A DNA stretch of 64,000 bases from assembly GCA_030762895.1 (NCBI GenBank), contig CM061063.1, positions 76,939,836-77,003,835 of the forward strand. Reading direction: 5' to 3'. Made by a program: the position numbers and the translations under genes. The notes under the pieces were generated by a model that saw only the letters and a program-made list of their open reading frames with translations, had not been told where the DNA came from and did not search any database. Source of the DNA: Sophora flavescens. Taxonomy: Eukaryota; Streptophyta; Magnoliopsida; Fabales; Fabaceae. This document shows, piece after piece, positions 23,067 to 34,555 of this stretch (positions are counted from its first letter, which is position 1; every line of letters starts with the position of its first letter).

Positions 23067-23300
23067 ATGGATCTTACTGATAAGGTCACTTATTTGAAGC
23101 AATTGTTTCAGCAGACACAGTTTTGTGGCATGTGCGGCTCTCCTGAGCACCTGTATGAGGCATGCCCCATTCTGACAAATACTACTTATTGGCCTCGAGC
23201 TTATATATTCCATCCTGACAATCAAGGCAAAAAGCTTGAGGATAATGAAGAACCTACAGAGGCACAATTTATTCTTGAAAATACCTCTGAGGATGAGTAG
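23067..23300 (+). CDS. Short CCHC zinc-knuckle protein of the non-autonomous element
   Basis: A 77-codon frame with the zinc-knuckle signature C-X2-C-X4-H-X4-C (CGMCGSPEHLYEAC) at residues 20-33, like the RNA-binding knuckle of retroelement gag. The tail is acidic (LEDNEEPTEAQFILENTSED). It starts with ATG after a long oligo-A tract and is the first ORF of the interior. A gag capsid region is absent, so it is a reduced gag or an accessory nucleic-acid-binding protein. Whether it is translated is unknown. Confidence 0.6.
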   Translation: MDLTDKVTYLKQLFQQTQFCGMCGSPEHLYEACPILTNTTYWPRAYIFHPDNQGKKLEDNEEPTEAQFILENTSEDE

Positions 23301-23329
23301 ATCCGACTCGATATCATTCTTGTTATCAA

Positions 23330-24034
23330 TTGTGTGTTGAATCCCACGATGATTGTTATTGTGATGGCAATGCTTTGTGTGTAGATTGCTATTTCGAAAG
23401 GTATGTTAAGCAAAGCATCCATATGGATCGAGAGGATCAAGAGAACATCTGCTCCCCCGTGCCTGAAGATAAAGAAGAACCTTTGGGAGTAGATGATTCA
23501 AGTAAAACAATTGAACATGTTGAGAGTAGAGGGGTGGATGATGAATTAATTGAAGAATTTCCAGACATTGTAGATTTTTCTGATTCATTTTCTTGTAATA
23601 TATGTACTAACTCTAACCTTTGTTTGGTGTGTGCTGAAATTTCTGCGTGTATAGCAGGTGAAAAATTTGTTAGTGCAGTGGATGAAGACACTGCGGAAGT
23701 TGAGCAAAGACACGAAAGAACCGTTTCTAACTGTTTGCTACCTCCCCCTGAGGAACCAGAGATGGAGTTTAAGCCCTTGGATTCTGCACCGTGGCCAATC
23801 CAAGAGGTTGAGCCCCGCTTCTATTGGGGAGACTTTATTGAGAAGGAGGTCAGCTGTGACCCCAGAGGTAGTGAGAAGTCCGCCGCACTGGGTGGAGTTA
23901 TCATGGTTGTCAAGTGCTCACCTCCGTATCAAAGCTGCAAGTTAGGGAGGCTTGGAATGAATTTTTGTCCTTTGGCCACCATGTGGGCCTTATGCTACAA
24001 GCAGTGGGATCCTGGTGGAACCGCCCTTCAATGA
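23330..24034 (+). CDS. Cys-rich acidic ORF of the non-autonomous element, unknown function
   Basis: 234 codons in a different frame from the CCHC ORF just upstream (29 nt apart). The N-terminal part has Cys clusters (CYCDGNALCVDC; CNICTNSNLCLVC), the middle is acidic and Pro/Glu-rich (PPPEEPEMEFKPLDSAPWP), and the end is more basic. No family is recognised. The paired Cys clusters could bind metal. A former single ORF joined to the CCHC frame by a frameshift is possible. The 3' part (about 24035-25443) is non-coding, with A/G-rich runs. Confidence 0.45.
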   Translation: MCVESHDDCYCDGNALCVDCYFERYVKQSIHMDREDQENICSPVPEDKEEPLGVDDSSKTIEHVESRGVDDELIEEFPDIVDFSDSFSCNICTNSNLCLVCAEISACIAGEKFVSAVDEDTAEVEQRHERTVSNCLLPPPEEPEMEFKPLDSAPWPIQEVEPRFYWGDFIEKEVSCDPRGSEKSAALGGVIMVVKCSPPYQSCKLGRLGMNFCPLATMWALCYKQWDPGGTALQ

Positions 24035-25451
24035 GTTTTTCTTACCCTTTCTTCTTTTTTTTAATTTTCTTTTCCTTATTTTATTTCGGTTTTATTGTTA
24101 ATAAAGCTCCTGAATAATTTGAGAAGCTCAGGAGTTGTGTTGAGTCTTTTATTGGCAAGTTTATTGGATTTGATTAATTTAGCATAGAAGAATTGCATGA
24201 TAGTGTTGACTGTTTTCCCCTAGGATATGAAAAAAATTTGAAAAAAAAAAAATGATCCCCATGTAATTGAAAACTGAACTTTGGGATTTTGTTATGATGG
24301 CATGATTTATGATAAGTTTGGGGTGATAGGAAGCACACACTAGGGATATAATCTCTTTCAAATAATTTGCAAAACAATGTCCAGGTGAGGTTTTGAGCCT
24401 CCAACATGTTTTAAACTGTGTGAAAATCACTTTTTAAGTTGCACTTTCCTGAATTTGCTTGAATCTCTTTTTGGTTTGCATGATTATATGTGTGTAGCAA
24501 ATGATTTAGGCATTTTCTTTGTAAATAGCTACTTAGCCAAAAAATAACCAATTCCTAATGCATGTTCCCTAGTTAGCCCCATTGAGCCTATTAGCCTGTT
24601 AATTCTTGATAACCTAATGTTATAAGCCCAAAAATCTGGAAAACCATGTTAACCCGATCTTAGGATTAGGAGAGCATGTAATCTTAGAATGGGTGCAAGA
24701 AACAAAAGTTTGGGGTGGCTACAGTAAATGTGTTGTTGGGATTGAGAAAAAAAAAACAGAAATGAAAATGAAAAAAAAAAAGAGAAAAAAGAAAAAAAGA
24801 AAAAGAAAAAAAGGAAAGTGTAAAAATGAAAAAAAAAAGTATTAGAAAATAAAAATGCTGTAGTCACCCATGACAATTGGAAATGAAAAATGAAAAAGGA
24901 ACTTGAGTTAAATTCAAAGTGTAAAAATGTTTCATGCTCTCTTAGTTCCTAGGGTCTTCAGCCTAGTTCCTTTGTATATCCTACCCTTAGCCAGGCCCCA
25001 TTACAACCCATAAAAGACCTGTTGATGTTGCTTACATGTTTTCTGTGGGAATCATTTTGAGATGAAAATCAAATTTATGGGAAGTGCTCTTAAAAGTGAA
25101 ATTGAGTGAATTGTTGATAGCCTGACACAAACTGAGCGAATGAGTGAACACAAATTTCCCTTGTGAGGAAGGCAGTTGTTTGAATTTGGTGATCTCCCTC
25201 TTGTGTGTAACTTAGATCCCCTGCTTTGATTAATGATTGTTTGAATTATGAAACTCTCAATTGTTTGGAATAAATGAATGTGGGGATTACTTTGTTTAAA
25301 AGGGGGAAACATTGAAGGAAAAATTGCTTTGAAAAATTGCTTGAAATCTGTGTGAAAGTTAATTGAATTCTTAAGCTTGCCATGTTTTGCCAGGTCTTGA
25401 GTCTTTTTAAGTTTTTGAGTGTAGTTTGCTTGGGGACAAGCAAAGTTTAAG

Positions 25452-25463
25452 TTTGGGGTATTT
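25452..25463 (+). other. Polypurine-type tract before the 3' LTR
   Basis: TTTGGGGTATTT lies immediately upstream of the 3' LTR start, preceded by a AAGCAAAGTTTAAG stretch. It occupies the place of the plus-strand primer. Confidence 0.5.
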
Positions 25464-26750
25464 TGATGAGCCTCTGTTTGACTGGTTTTATAACTAGTAA
25501 AGACCCTGGCTTTGTGCTTATTTTATACCATTTTTACCCAAATTAGACTTGATTGTTCCTAAGTAGTATTTCGAGTCTGTAAATTGTTTTTATGTTAATT
25601 TAGTTGTTTTAGAGTTGAATAATTATTTACTTTTATTTTCTATTTTCAGGTTAATAAAAAGTAATAAATCTGGAGCCACTCGCCCCGCGAATAATCTCTC
25701 GCCCCGCGAGTATTGCAACCATGAAAAAGTCAGAGACGATCACGGCTTGCCCGTGTTGAAGATCACAGCCGTGGCAATTCTGAAGTTGAAGCGTTCGCCC
25801 CGCGAGCATTCCTTCGCCTCGCGAGTCTTGGAAGATCAGAAGCCATCACGGTTTGGGCGTGTTGAATGCCACGGGCGTAACAGTTGGAAGCTGAAGAGTT
25901 CGCCTCGCGAAGGATGTGCTCGCCTCGCGAGAAGACAAAGAGTTGCAGACCTTTCATGTAATTCGCCTCGCGAGCTGGTGATTCGCCTCGCGAGTACTCG
26001 ACTCAGAAACGTGTATATAAGCGGTCTTAGGCAGAAATGAAGGGGTGGTCGAATTAGCTTGATTTTGGCTAGTTTCTGAGCTAATCTTAGTTAGTCTTTT
26101 GTTTTCTTTTTAGTTATGTTTTGTTTTCCTTTTGTAATGGAGAGCTAGTCTCCTAGATTAATCTACTGCAATTGGTTTCTATTAACACTTGAGGTTCTGT
26201 ATTCCCTAGTTTATTTTCTTTTCTCTTTTCAATGCCATGCTGTACATTTCTGTTTGTTTAATTCAGGAGTATATTGTGTTGTATTGATTAATTTCGGTGA
26301 TGCTATGTTCCTATATATAATCGCGTTTGTTTAATTCGCGTGTGTTCGTTTCGTGTTCGTTTAGTTCACGAAGGGCTTAACCCCGTTTGTTTAATTCGGG
26401 AATAGGAACATACATCCGTAGTAGTGGTTTCGTTTGTTAACTATTTCTACAGCCGGGAGGGGATTAGAATAGGCTTGGATTTATTTGAACCAATGATAGT
26501 GGGAAACCAAGAACAGTAGGTTAATCGCTTTAGCTTATTTGGTAACTGCTCTATTTTCTTGCCTTGTTTTCTGTTTTGTTTCTTTAATTTAGTTTCCAAT
26601 CTCAAAACCCCAAATTCTAACTTTTTCTAACTTTTCTGTTAATAATAACAACACCTAAAAGAGTCCTTGAGAGACGATCCGAGTTGTCGCTCTATACTAC
26701 ATTATTTTGTAAACGCTCGTTCTTTTTGGCGCGTGGCGACAGCGCGGTCA
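25464..26750 (+). repeat. 3' LTR of the non-autonomous element
   Basis: Same length (1287 bp) and ends as the 5' copy, followed by the GTGGC target duplication. The CG-rich words here are more regular (TCGCCCCGCGAG, TCGCCTCGCGAG) than in the 5' copy. Confidence 0.93.
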
Positions 26751-26869
26751 GTGGCGTTCTTGGATCTGTGTTGTTATGGTTGTACTGGCAAGGAAGGAAA
26801 GAACGCAAATGCAACACTGTGCGGCGCAGCCTCTGACGCGTTTTTCCCTTTCCTCTCTTTACTGTAGAC

Positions 26870-26870
<1 letters not shown>

Positions 26871-26896
<26 letters not shown>
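26871..26896. repeat. (TA)n microsatellite in the gypsy LTR
   Basis: About 13 TA units, followed by ACACACG. Confidence 0.9.
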
Positions 26897-26901
<5 letters not shown>

Positions 26902-27137
26902 GTAGCAGGCACAGGATTTTTAGGTTTGGCCAAAAGCATGGGTGGGCTTAACGTATATATAATTTTGCATTCTTTATAATAGTTAATAAATTTCAATAAA
27001 TCCTTATACTATCACTCCTTTACTCTAAATCTCTTATTTATATTTTATTTGTACTATACTTTTTAATAACTTAATATTATTATTATTATTAGTATTTTTT
27101 TTTCAAATTAATTATGTTAGAATTTTAGGATGTTGCA

Positions 27138-27505
27138 TTCACTCTCTTTCTTTCATTGTAATTGTTGCAATCAAACACTTGCTCCATCTTCATCTCCCAC
27201 TCCAAGTAGGCTTGGGGATCACTCTTCCCATGAAAGGTAGGAACTTTGATTTTGACCCCTTCAATTCTATCCGCTCCATCACACCTCCTCCCTCTACGTG
27301 GTCCATGTCTAGGTCTGTCCTCACTCTCGTAACCACTTCTATGATTTGATTCTTCTCGGTTTTGGAGGTTGGCAAGTTGTTCATTAAAGTTTGCATTCAT
27401 TTGCTCCATTTGCCTTGCAAGGATTTGCATTTGAGTAGTCATCCTAGCATGAAGATCCGCGGACCTTGGAGAAAGAGGTGGACTATCACCTTGGGCTGCC
27501 ATCAC
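27138..27505 (-). pseudogene. gypsy gag, N-terminal part, cut by insertion
   Basis: The frame starts with MMAAQGDSPPLSPR, continues with a helix (MTTQMQILARQMEQMNANFN), an Arg/His-rich linker and the gag landmark VKIKVPTFHGKSDPQAYLEW, then MEQVFDCNNYNERKRV. This is the capsid start of plant gypsy elements of the CRM/Reina/Galadriel style. The frame leaves gag at GTGAA/TGCAACATCC, exactly at the LTR end of the inserted gypsy element; the few codons after it come from that LTR. Confidence 0.85.
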
Positions 27506-28090
27506 TTAAAATACACAATATCAAAAATAAAAAGATAGTATAAATCCTCACCACACTCCCTCACGTGTGCACACAATGTGTATTTCACTCAAATAGGCTT
27601 TTTCCACACAAGATGTAATCTTCACTCTTGTCTCTTTCCACTCAATTTGTTCTTTTTTAGGTCTTAGAGGAGTCAAACACCAATCCAAACAAAATATCCA
27701 AAATCAAGTAACAAAAATCACAAAACTTATCAAAACAAGTGAAATCAAAGGAAAGGCTAGAAAAAGAAAAGCTTTAAGAATAATGAAACAAGGAAGAAGG
27801 GAACTTTTTTTTTTAAGAACACAAGTTGCCCAAATATGATTTTCTCGTCTCCTTTTCTTGAAGTTCAAGGCACTGTTTTCCTCTTTATTTTCGATTTTTT
27901 TTTTGGGCAGCAAGGAGATGGACACAAAAACACAACAATTCCCTTAAAAACAGAATCAAAGTAATATATATATATATATATTTGGTTTAATGTTTTGGGT
28001 AGAAAGGTGGAAAGGTAGAAGATGAAGAACAAGGAAGAAATGAAGAACACAAATACAAAAATTCAACCAAACCTGATCTTTGATGCCACT

Positions 28091-28861
28091 TGATGACAAC
28101 CAAATGGATATGTTGCCTTTTGATGATCTTAGGTTGAATTAATCCATGTATATTAACCAAGTCTGAATTGTGTTTTGATTTTTAGAAGAAGAAAACAACA
28201 AATGGAAGAAGAGAAGGAATGGAATGGCGCCACAAATCCAAGGGGATTTGATAGGCCAAGTGAAGTTCGCCACAAGAATCTTGGATTCTTGATAAGAACA
28301 AGGATGACTCAACCAAGAACCAAAGAGAACAAAATTCTCACAAAATGGATTTGAATCCAAATTCAACATCCAAGTTAATTTTTCATTCATGTTCTAGATG
28401 CATACATATAGGAAAATGGGGTGCATAAAATATGCTTACAAAATTGTCATCTTAATGTGACTAATTCCCCATAAAATAATAATTAAGCCACTAAGTGACT
28501 AATTAAAACAACTAATGAAAACTAAGTGGATAATAAAAGTGGTTCATGACTAAAAAGGAGTTTCCTAGGCATGCAAGTCAAAGGTTGCCCTCCGAATTAA
28601 CATGTGCACCATCCACACAAGCATAATTAACATGTGCACCGTCTAAAATTTATTACACTTTTATTGAATTAAAATAAACTAGAAAATACTACTTTAGAGA
28701 AGTGAGCTTCCAGGCCATCATGGGTCTTCAAGTTGGATGAGAAAAGTGACCAATTTGGGCTCCACTCCACTCGTCTCCTTTTCTTGATCCTAGATTTTGT
28801 CATAGGTCCACCAAGTCCTTGTAATGCTCCTTGATCCATGCTCTTTATTAGGCTCATATCA
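28091..28861 (-). repeat. LTR of the second gypsy element
   Basis: The ends on the plus strand are TGATGACAACC and GGCTCATATCA, giving TGAT...ATCA inverted ends and a length of about 771 bp. A PBS-like sequence lies 2 nt inside. The outer end coincides within 2-3 bp with the start of a MITE, so the outer boundary is less certain. Confidence 0.6.
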
Positions 28862-28863
28862 TG

Positions 28864-29404
28864 GGGTGTGTTTGATTTGCAAAAATTCAGGGAACTGGAC
28901 AGCACAAAAATTTTTGTGCCTTGTTTGATTTGAAAAGTGGTCAGGGGACAGGACAAAAAACCCAAAATTTTGTCCCCCACCAAACCATGGGACAAAAAGT
29001 TGTCCCATGAACAGACTAACAAAAGACAAAATTATCCTTACATCGCTCTCTCCTCTCTTCTCTCTCTCACTCTCTCCTCTCTATCTCTCTCCTCTTTCTT
29101 TCCTCTCTCTCATCTCCCTCCCTCTCTCTCCTCGCTCTTTCTTTCCTCTCTCTCCCTCCCTCCTCTCTCTCCTCTCTATTCTCTCTCCTCTCTCTCTACA
29201 TAATTATACAAAATTATATATTGTATATTTATATATTAAATAATATATATTATAAAGGATATTCCGGTAAATTTAATATTATTTTGTTTGTGCTGCCCAT
29301 TTTCCATCAAACAATGTACAAGACAAAAAATTGTCCTGTAACTCAAGGATTTGTCCTGTGCTGTCCTGTGCTGTCCAGATACCTTATACAAATCAAACGC
29401 ACCC
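28864..29404. mobile_element. MITE, GGGTGCGTTTGATTTG family, copy 1
   Basis: The left end is GGGTGTGTTTGATTTGC and the right end, reverse-complemented, is GGGTGCGTTTGATTTG. Further in, both arms have CTGGACAGCACA-type and GGACAGGAC-type words. The centre has a CT-rich tract (29041-29200) and TATATTA runs. A second copy is at 51044-51504. The TIR style suggests hAT or a related superfamily, but no clear target duplication was found. Confidence 0.75.
29041..29200. repeat. CT-rich (pyrimidine) tract within the MITE
   Basis: About 160 nt of almost pure CTCTC/CCTCT repeats. ORFs across it are low-complexity artefacts. Confidence 0.85.
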
Positions 29405-29602
29405 GTAGTGTTTACAACTGAAGACACAAAGGATCTGTGAACATTATCAATAACAGACTTAATCAGCAATTTTTGTACTATAATCTTTTGCATGGTCTAG
29501 CCAATGCCTCCTATGAAGTAGAGGGTGAGGCTGTCCACTTTTTTGAAATAGCTTGTGCAATGTAGGCTTGTTCAAAGCAAAAAATTTATCATGTTATGTC
29601 AA

Positions 29603-32600
29603 CTATCTAGGTGCCATAGTAGTCACTGTTACTTCATTAACAGAATTATCCTTGGAATTTTTTGATGATGATTCTTCTTCATTGGACATTCTTCCAACTG
29701 AAAATGCTGGTTGCTTGGGTTTGGGAAGGGCCATTGTGTCACTCCCCAGCATGACAGCAACGGTGGACATTATTGGTCTATCTGCTGCATCTTCCTGTAC
29801 ACACAACAAACCAATGTGTATGCACTTCATAACTTCACTTTCTATGCATGTATTTTCCTGCAAAGGATTGATCAATTCCAAGCTTTTTCCTTCACACCAC
29901 AGTCTCCAAGCCTGCATGCATATTTGAATAATTATAAATTCTAGTTAAAACATTCGTTACACTTTCTAATATCAGTTTCTTAATGAGATCACATCAGCAA
30001 AACTCACATATACTAGAAGACTTTGCCCGTATTCTGAAAGATGGAAGTCACCATTCCTTTTCCCACAAATGATTTCTAATAGAAGAACTCCAAAGCTAAA
30101 AACATCGGATTTCACTGAAAATAACCCTGCCATAGCATATTCTGGAGCCATGTATCCACTGTTTAAATCAATAGAATGTTGTCAGTTGTGAATCTTGCAG
30201 AATTTTCTGATTCATTGTGGATTCATGTGTATTAAAAAAGATAAGAGATACCAATAACACATACTAGGTGCCCACAACTCTTTTTGTCTTTGTCTGACTT
30301 TGGCCTTTTTCAAATGTCCTTGCCAATCCAAAGTCTGATATTTTTGGATTCATATCATGGTCCAGAAGAACATTGCTGGCTTTCAGATCTCTATGGATTA
30401 CTCTCAGTCGAGAATCCTCATGAAGGTATAGCAGTCCTCTTGCAATCCCATTGATAATGCCTAGTCGTAATTTCCAATCTAGTTGCTTTTGTTTTGCCTC
30501 ATCTGACAAGCATATGAACATTGTACTCTTGTTATTGAAGAAAACATCACTACTTTTTCCATAGTTTTTTTTTTTTAATAAATCTCAATGGATATGTTAT
30601 TTCAATTTATCTACCAAAATGCAAAATGTTCCGGTTTACCAGTTCTTTAAAAGTTCTGGTTCGACTTTTATATCATCATGTAAACTGCTCTTTGAAAGAC
30701 ACGGACATTATAGGATTGTTTCTTCTTGGCAAATTAGTTTTGGCGGTCACGCCCTACCTTTCTACTCCTTTTACCCCATGGAAGCACCACCTTGTAGCAA
30801 TTTCATAAGTGCTTGTAGTGGTATTTTCCAATGGGAATAGGACAGGGTTAACAATTGCTACACGTGTTATACTTTCATTGATTAGATATTACATGTTTTT
30901 TTCTCATCGGAAAACAACACCACAATCACTTGTGAAAGTGCATCTAAGTTTTGTTCTAACTTCTATTGGGAGCACATTGGAGTCAAAACCATAAAATAAA
31001 ACCAGGAATTTAAGCAATTGGGAAGATAAAGGTAGTTGTTAAAACGTACTGAAAAGGTGGAAGTCAAGGCTAGAGTTTGACATGAACTCATATACTAGCA
31101 ACTTTTCGTTTCCCTCAATGCAGCAACCCAAGAGTCTCACAAGGTTTCTATGCTGCAGTTTGGCTATGAAGATTACTTCATTCTTGAACTCCTCTGAACC
31201 TTGGCCGGATTTTTCTGAGAGCCTTTTGACGGCAATTTCTGTGCCATCTGGTAAAGTACCCTGGAAAAGAGTCGAAAAGTAAAATATGAAAATAGGAGTA
31301 TGTCAACAAAGGGTTAAAGAAAAACTATGCAAAGCTGAGCTTCCAGATCCAATTCATTGATACCTTGTAAACAGAGCCAAATCCACCTTCTCCTAATTTA
31401 GATGACTCTGAAAAGTTATTAGTGGTCTGTTGAATCACAATTAAAGGGATAGTAGGAAGGTCTGTATTCATTGAATCCTCTCCTTGAACTATAGGAATGG
31501 TGTCCAGCTGCAATCCATCTACCAAGGAAGCTAGTAAGTTTGCATATAGTCTTATTGTCATAGTTGAGTTTATGAAATGAGCTCAGACTGAGAAGTTTAA
31601 GCATGAGTGTAACTAGTGATAATTACCTTTAGATAACCCATTTCTTCTCCTGGAGGAGTAGACACAGTAACTTAGTAGACCTGCTGCCACCAACACACTT
31701 ACTATTGTGATGATCAAGGTTTTGGTTTTGGAATTACTTGTACCTTCCTGCTTGGCTGCAACAATAGCATAGATGAACATTTTGCATTCCTACTACTAAA
31801 AGGTTATTGAAAAAAGGCAAATGCTTGAACTTCTTATGAAACACACCACATTTAAATTTCTAAAATATTAAATACACCATTTTTCAATAAAAACTTTCTA
31901 TCTTTAATTTCTTAACAAGTGCTCACAAGACCAAAAAATAATTTTCATATTTTGCACAAGTACTTTTAGTTCAAATTGTGTATTTCCTAACTGCTAATAG
32001 GATAGCTCACATAGTAGACCTACCAATGTCAGCCTACATGTCCTCTTGGATAATGAAATGAGGTGAAATAGGTGCTGCATTGATCTATGGATTTTTATTG
32101 CATGAGCCATGAGGTTCCAAATTTTTTTTTCCCCTACTATTTCTCAAAGGTAGTTGGTAACCCACACCCAAGTCTCTATTCAAATATTTGACTCATCGCC
32201 GCCCATTGAACAAGGTATAAAAAAAGTCAAAATAAGATTATTTTACTTGTTACAATTTTTTTTCTTCATTTACTGACAAACATGATCACTTTGTTAATTG
32301 TTGCTGATTTTGCAGGTTAAAACACGTTTGAGTGCAGAGTGAAGGGAACAGATAAACATAAGCAGAAACAAATTAAGGAAACCCAATAGTTAATTAATGT
32401 TACCTGGATTAGGCAGTGGAGAAGGCGATGTTGTTTGATTACTGAACTGTGATGAAAACGTATGATCATCAAACTTGATCCCACAGCTTGGAGCTATAAC
32501 CATAAATGCTACCTTTCTCCCACAGCATTCTGGAACTTTCTCTAACAAAGCTTCCAAACACTGCCTACATTGATCACTAGTAAGTTCCCTTGCACACTGC

Positions 32601-33178
32601 ACCAAGCCATACCTTTTCTCATTGCCACCCCAATTGAACTCACTTATTGCCCAAGACTGGTTGCTCTCTACAGTTGCTTTTCTTATCAAACCCTGCATGG
32701 CATCCTCAGCTTTCACAGCTTCACTTGAATCCTTTATGTTTTCTGACCCCTTTTCGATCCATATTGGGCTTAAACTTAAGTCATTATAGAAACTATGGTT
32801 AGAGTAACGTACAATGCATACATCATACCATACAACGGCTGAGACACCGTTGGGACATTGCTGAACCATTTCGCTAACTGCAGTGTTGAGACAGAACTGA
32901 CATAGATATCCTGTGATGTCACGGCGGCAATCATAAACCCCGTAAACAGCATCATTCTCACCACCATTGTTTATGGTAGTGTGATTATATCCTTTGCTTG
33001 TAGCTGAATCAGAGCGTATCCATGCAAAGAGGTTGTTGCGGTTGGTTTGATATGATGTGGTGAGAGATTTTCCTGTTGTGTTCTGGCAAGAATTGTACAT
33101 GTAAATTGGAGATTGTGCACTTCTTGTGGTGAGGAGGAGGAGGAGCATGAACATGAGAAAGCTGATCAAAGAGGTCAT
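29603..33178 (-). CDS. Cysteine-rich receptor-like protein kinase (CRK2), intact, 7 exons
   Basis: Exons in transcript order: 33178-32404, 31755-31627, 31518-31364, 31260-31050, 30502-30265, 30158-30008, 29911-29603. Splice sites are GT/AG and phases agree, giving 655 codons plus stop. A strongly hydrophobic signal peptide (MTSLISFLMFMLLLLL) leads into two DUF26 domains with C-X8-C-X2-C at Cys84/93/96 and Cys195/204/207. Exon 2 holds the membrane span (LIITIVSVLVAAGLLSY). The kinase has GEGGFGSVYK (344-353), Lys365, HRDLKASN (HRD 460-462), SDFGLARTF and MAPEYA. Exons 4-7 have exactly the lengths of CRK1, and CRK2 is very close to CRK3. It is a predicted plasma-membrane receptor kinase and nothing in the sequence argues against activity. 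The 3' flank has taken up MITE copy 1. Confidence 0.93.
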
Positions 33179-34029
33179 TTGTATCTTATTAAAGTTGTTA
33201 TCAGGAACTTTCTTTTTTTCACATGTAATATTATGCCAGCTATATAGACGTCATGTTTGAATTAGGCTGATTCATTAGAAGTTTTGAACAAGTAAAGAAT
33301 GGTTTGATTACTCTGAATAATAGTCGTTTGCATAGACTTTTCTTATGTAGTATTCAAAGTTTGTGTTCCACTCTTCCTAGGTATAAAAAAATGATTTCAC
33401 CTTTGTTAAAGCAACTGAACAGAAAAAAGTTTAGTAAATTCCGAGAAAGATAGGAAGCTTCTGAAAAGAAGCAGCTTCAAAGAGATTTTTTTTTTTATAT
33501 ATGATTGGTTAAGAAATCCAAAAATAGAATAATTTTATTAAAAAATATACTTTTTTAATTATCAAAATATTAAATATATCACTTTCCATTCTCAACTTTA
33601 TATTTCTTATTTCTTAATACTGCCCCCAACAACCTGAGTAGCATTTGTTTTTTTTATAAGCAAACCAAATATTATTCATTAAGTATAAGGGATATTCAAA
33701 CCCGTGCAGAATTCCAAAGTAGAAGGAAGCTAAAACAAGATCACAACCAAAGAAAAAACAAAAACCACCCAAAGATTCAACTATGCATCTTCCATAACAT
33801 GGACAACCAGGATTAAGTCAAGAAATAGAAGCTATATGCCTCTATGGAACAACCGGTTCACGTGAGTCCACTCTTAAAAGTCCAACTGAAGCAACAAGCC
33901 AAGTAATTTATCTACTATATATGAGGAGAAAAATACTATCATAAATGAAAGCATGTGCTTGATTTTTATCACTCTATTTGGAACCGAAACTTTATGGAGG
34001 GATATCATCAAGCCTAAAGTTATTTAACC
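33179..34029. other. Upstream flank of CRK2; no gene seen
   Basis: AT-rich 5' region of the minus-strand CRK2. From about 33640 the sequence looks repeat-derived (ACCAAATATTATTCATTAAG) and may belong to the decayed LINE that follows. Confidence 0.45.
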
Positions 34030-34034
34030 TATAA

Positions 34035-34555
34035 GTGGAAATTAAAGAGGCCCTGTTGTCCATAAATAAAAACAAAGCTCCAGGCCAGAATGGTTATAAC
34101 TCATACTTCTATAAGAAAGCCTGGTCAGTTGTTGGTGAGATGGTGACTCAAACAGTAAAAGACTTTTGAGAATGGAAAAATCTTGCAGCAGATCAATGCT
34201 GCTCTTATTACCCTCATTTCTAACCTTGATCATCCAAGGGAGTGTAAAAGATTTCAGGCCAATTTCATGTTGTAATACTATCTACAAGGTGATTACAAAA
34301 ATCCTTTCAGCCAAAGTTTTGGACCACCTAATTAGTAATAGGGAGCTTTTGTCAATGGTAGATCGATGGTACATAATATTATCCCTAGCCAAGAACTGAT
34401 GAGAGGATACAAGAAGAAAAATATGTCCCCCAGATAGGCCTTGAAAATTGATCTTCATAAGGCATATGGCTCGATAAATTGGAATTATTTGCTGGATGCT
34501 TGCAGAAATGTGCTTTCCTGAAAAATTCATTGATTGGGTTAAGACTTTTGTCACT
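34035..34555 (+). pseudogene. Non-LTR (LINE/L1-type) reverse transcriptase fragment
   Basis: Several frames together give the typical plant LINE RT order: EIKEALLSINKNKAPGQNGY, FYKKAWSVVGEMVTQTVKDF, INAALITLIS, DFRPISCCNTIYKVITKILS and KIDLHKAYGSINWNYLLDAC. Stops and frameshifts separate these blocks, and neither endonuclease nor 3' tail is seen. It is a dead fragment of about 0.5 kb. Confidence 0.8.

Larger units (their letters stand above)
21665..26750 (+). mobile_element. Complete non-autonomous LTR retrotransposon (Athila-like PBS)
   Basis: Two LTRs of 1287 bp each flank a 2.5-kb interior. GTGGC at 21660-21664 and 26751-26755 is a perfect 5-bp target duplication. Just inside the 5' LTR is TGGCGCCGTTGCCGGGGA (22957-22974), the PBS type seen in plant Athila elements (tRNA-Asp). 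Just before the 3' LTR is the purine-rich GTTTAAGTTTGGGGTA. The interior encodes no protease, RT or integrase, only a short CCHC protein and a second Cys-rich frame, so movement needs a partner. A TATATAAG box sits in each LTR (5' copy at 22211-22218). The LTRs are nearly identical outside one cluster of small differences, which suggests a recent insertion. Confidence 0.93.
13565..27137 (-). mobile_element. Ty3/gypsy retrotransposon (chromovirus-like), 3'-truncated, host of two nested insertions
   Basis: On the minus strand the order is LTR (27137 down to 20187), primer-binding site (20182-20171), gag remnant (about 20160-19785), protease (split, 19745-15150), reverse transcriptase and RNase H (to 13565). 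A CACTA element (15452-19706) sits in the protease and a complete LTR element (21665-26750) sits in the LTR. Most of gag is deleted. Integrase and the second LTR were not found beyond 13565, so the 3' part is lost. The 5' end at 27137 interrupts another element's gag. Without the nested elements about 4.2 kb of this gypsy copy remains. The RT/RNase H sequence resembles plant Tekay/Del-type elements; that lineage call is from memory of motif style only. Confidence 0.85.
20187..27137 (-). repeat. 5' LTR of the gypsy element, interrupted by an LTR element
   Basis: The two ends are TGTAACACCC at 20187 and GGATGTTGCA at 27137, imperfect inverted repeats with TG...CA termini. Removing the inserted element (21665-26750) and one GTGGC duplication leaves an LTR of about 1860 bp. 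The minus-strand element's outer edge abuts TTCAC (27138-27142), the probable target duplication. Its partner cannot be checked because the other end is lost. Confidence 0.75.
27138..28861 (-). mobile_element. Second Ty3/gypsy element: LTR, leader and 5' part of gag only
   Basis: The minus strand starts with an LTR-like segment (28861 to 28091), then a PBS-like TGGCATCAAAGATCAGG (28088-28072), a leader of about 570 nt, and a gag ORF from 27505 cut at 27138 by the other gypsy element. The remainder of this element is not visible past the interrupting one (it would be expected below 13565), so it is truncated. Confidence 0.7.

Noticed and set aside
25615..26040. 141-codon ORF in the 3' LTR
   Set aside because: It overlaps U3 and its CG-rich repeats, and the matching 5' LTR frame is broken by the small indels; not a conserved gene.
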